NCBI GenBank assembly: GCA_041608535.1 | Contig: JBFISM010000053.1 | Location: forward strand, 1 to 21,547 | Direction of reading: 5' to 3' | Origin: JBFISM01 sp041608535 | GTDB taxonomy: Bacteria > Actinomycetota > Acidimicrobiia > Spongiisociales > UBA5794 | DNA: 21,547 nt | Shown here: one piece after another, positions 21,138 to 21,547 of the stretch | Layout of the letters: each line of letters begins with the position of its first letter | Numbering within the stretch: the stretch's first letter is position 1 | The notes under the pieces: model-generated | Seen by the model: the letters and a program-made list of their open reading frames with translations, nothing else | Database searches by the model: none | Told to the model about the DNA's origin: nothing | Position numbers and translations under genes: made by a program

Positions 21138-21547
21138 ATGACAGACACCCGTCCCTCGCTGGTGCCGTATGCCGCCGTCCTGGTCGTCGGCATCGTCGTC
21201 ATCGTGTTGGGCATCATCTTCACGGACCGCTTCGGTTCCGATCCGACGCTGGTCGCCTCGCCACTCATCGGTGAACCGGCGGCCGACGTCACCCTCGAGA
21301 CGCTCGACGGTGATGAGACTTTCGAGCTGAGTGAGACACAAGGCGACATCGTCGTCGTGAACTTCTGGGCGTCATGGTGTCTGGCCTGCCGGACCGAGCA
21401 CGAGGCGCTGGTGCAGGCAGCCGCCACCTACGCCGACGATTTCGACGTGTCGTTCGTCGGGGTGCTCATCCAAGACCAAGCCTCCGCCGGCCGCGCCTGG
21501 CTCGATGAGCTCGGTCGCAGTCCGGAGTTCGTCTACGTGGTCGACGA
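21138..21547 (+). CDS. ccmG: Thioredoxin-like CcmG/TlpA/ResA family protein (partial, runs off window)
   Basis: The first 136 residues of a membrane-anchored periplasmic thioredoxin-like protein. A membrane segment (about 9-28) is followed by GEPAADVTLETLDGDE, the usual start of the TlpA/AhpC-TSA domain, then IVVVNFWASWCLACRTEHEAL with Cys81 and Cys84. The motif is CLAC instead of the common CxPC. The part after FVYVVD lies beyond the window, so the cis-proline cannot be seen. In System I, CcmG reduces the CcmH/apocytochrome disulfide. ATG 21138 has GGGG 4 nt upstream; ATGs at 21105 and 21090 are alternatives. Confidence 0.85.
   Translation, partial: MTDTRPSLVPYAAVLVVGIVVIVLGIIFTDRFGSDPTLVASPLIGEPAADVTLETLDGDETFELSETQGDIVVVNFWASWCLACRTEHEALVQAAATYADDFDVSFVGVLIQDQASAGRAWLDELGRSPEFVYVVD

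Overview
The window is about 65% GC, dense in short-spaced genes, rich in GTG starts, and many start codons sit 6-7 nt behind a TANNNT hexamer, the pattern of leaderless actinobacterial transcripts. Together with the gene families present (FCD-type GntR, XRE-cupin, HTH_42 winged-helix, OmpA-like protein with BON-like repeats) this points to an Actinomycetota chromosome. A lineage such as Acidimicrobiia would fit the System I cytochrome c maturation genes, but the class is an inference. No tRNA, rRNA, transposase, phage gene or CRISPR array was seen.

Layout. 1-190: gene-poor stretch with a degenerate repeat of about 67 nt. 224-2366: TetR regulator, convergent alpha/beta hydrolase, and a small unknown protein. 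2383-6756 (minus strand): a complete route from proline and ornithine to glutamate, namely P5C dehydrogenase, proline dehydrogenase and ornithine aminotransferase. A divergent XRE-cupin regulator follows (6853-7461). 7474-10804: FAD oxidoreductase and HTH_42 protein reading outward from a 41-bp divergent promoter, then a phosphoribosyltransferase. 10994-12384: two tandem paralogous GntR/FCD regulators. 12417-14821 (minus): universal stress protein, thioredoxin, and a membrane-anchored OmpA-like protein. 15083-21547 (plus): a compact cytochrome c maturation operon ccmA-B-C-D-E-F-H-I followed by a ccmG/tlpA-like gene cut by the window end.

How the parts work together. In the proline/ornithine block, ornithine aminotransferase and proline dehydrogenase both feed glutamate semialdehyde/P5C, which P5C dehydrogenase oxidises to glutamate. 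The two promoters of this block carry palindromes with the same core, GCACY-N4-RGTGC. One lies between rocD and the XRE-cupin gene, the other overlaps the pruB promoter. The simplest reading is a single local amino-acid catabolism regulon. In the ccm block, CcmA/B/C/D load haem onto CcmE, CcmF/H/I ligate it to apocytochrome, and the thioredoxin-like CcmG supplies reductant. Nearly every junction is a 4- or 8-nt stop/start overlap, so the operon looks translationally coupled.

Most notable points: the shared operator core, the recurrent leaderless TANNNT grammar with a symmetric 41-bp divergent promoter, a CcmC whose WWD-type motif has Ser in place of Asp, and a complete System I operon in an apparent actinobacterium.
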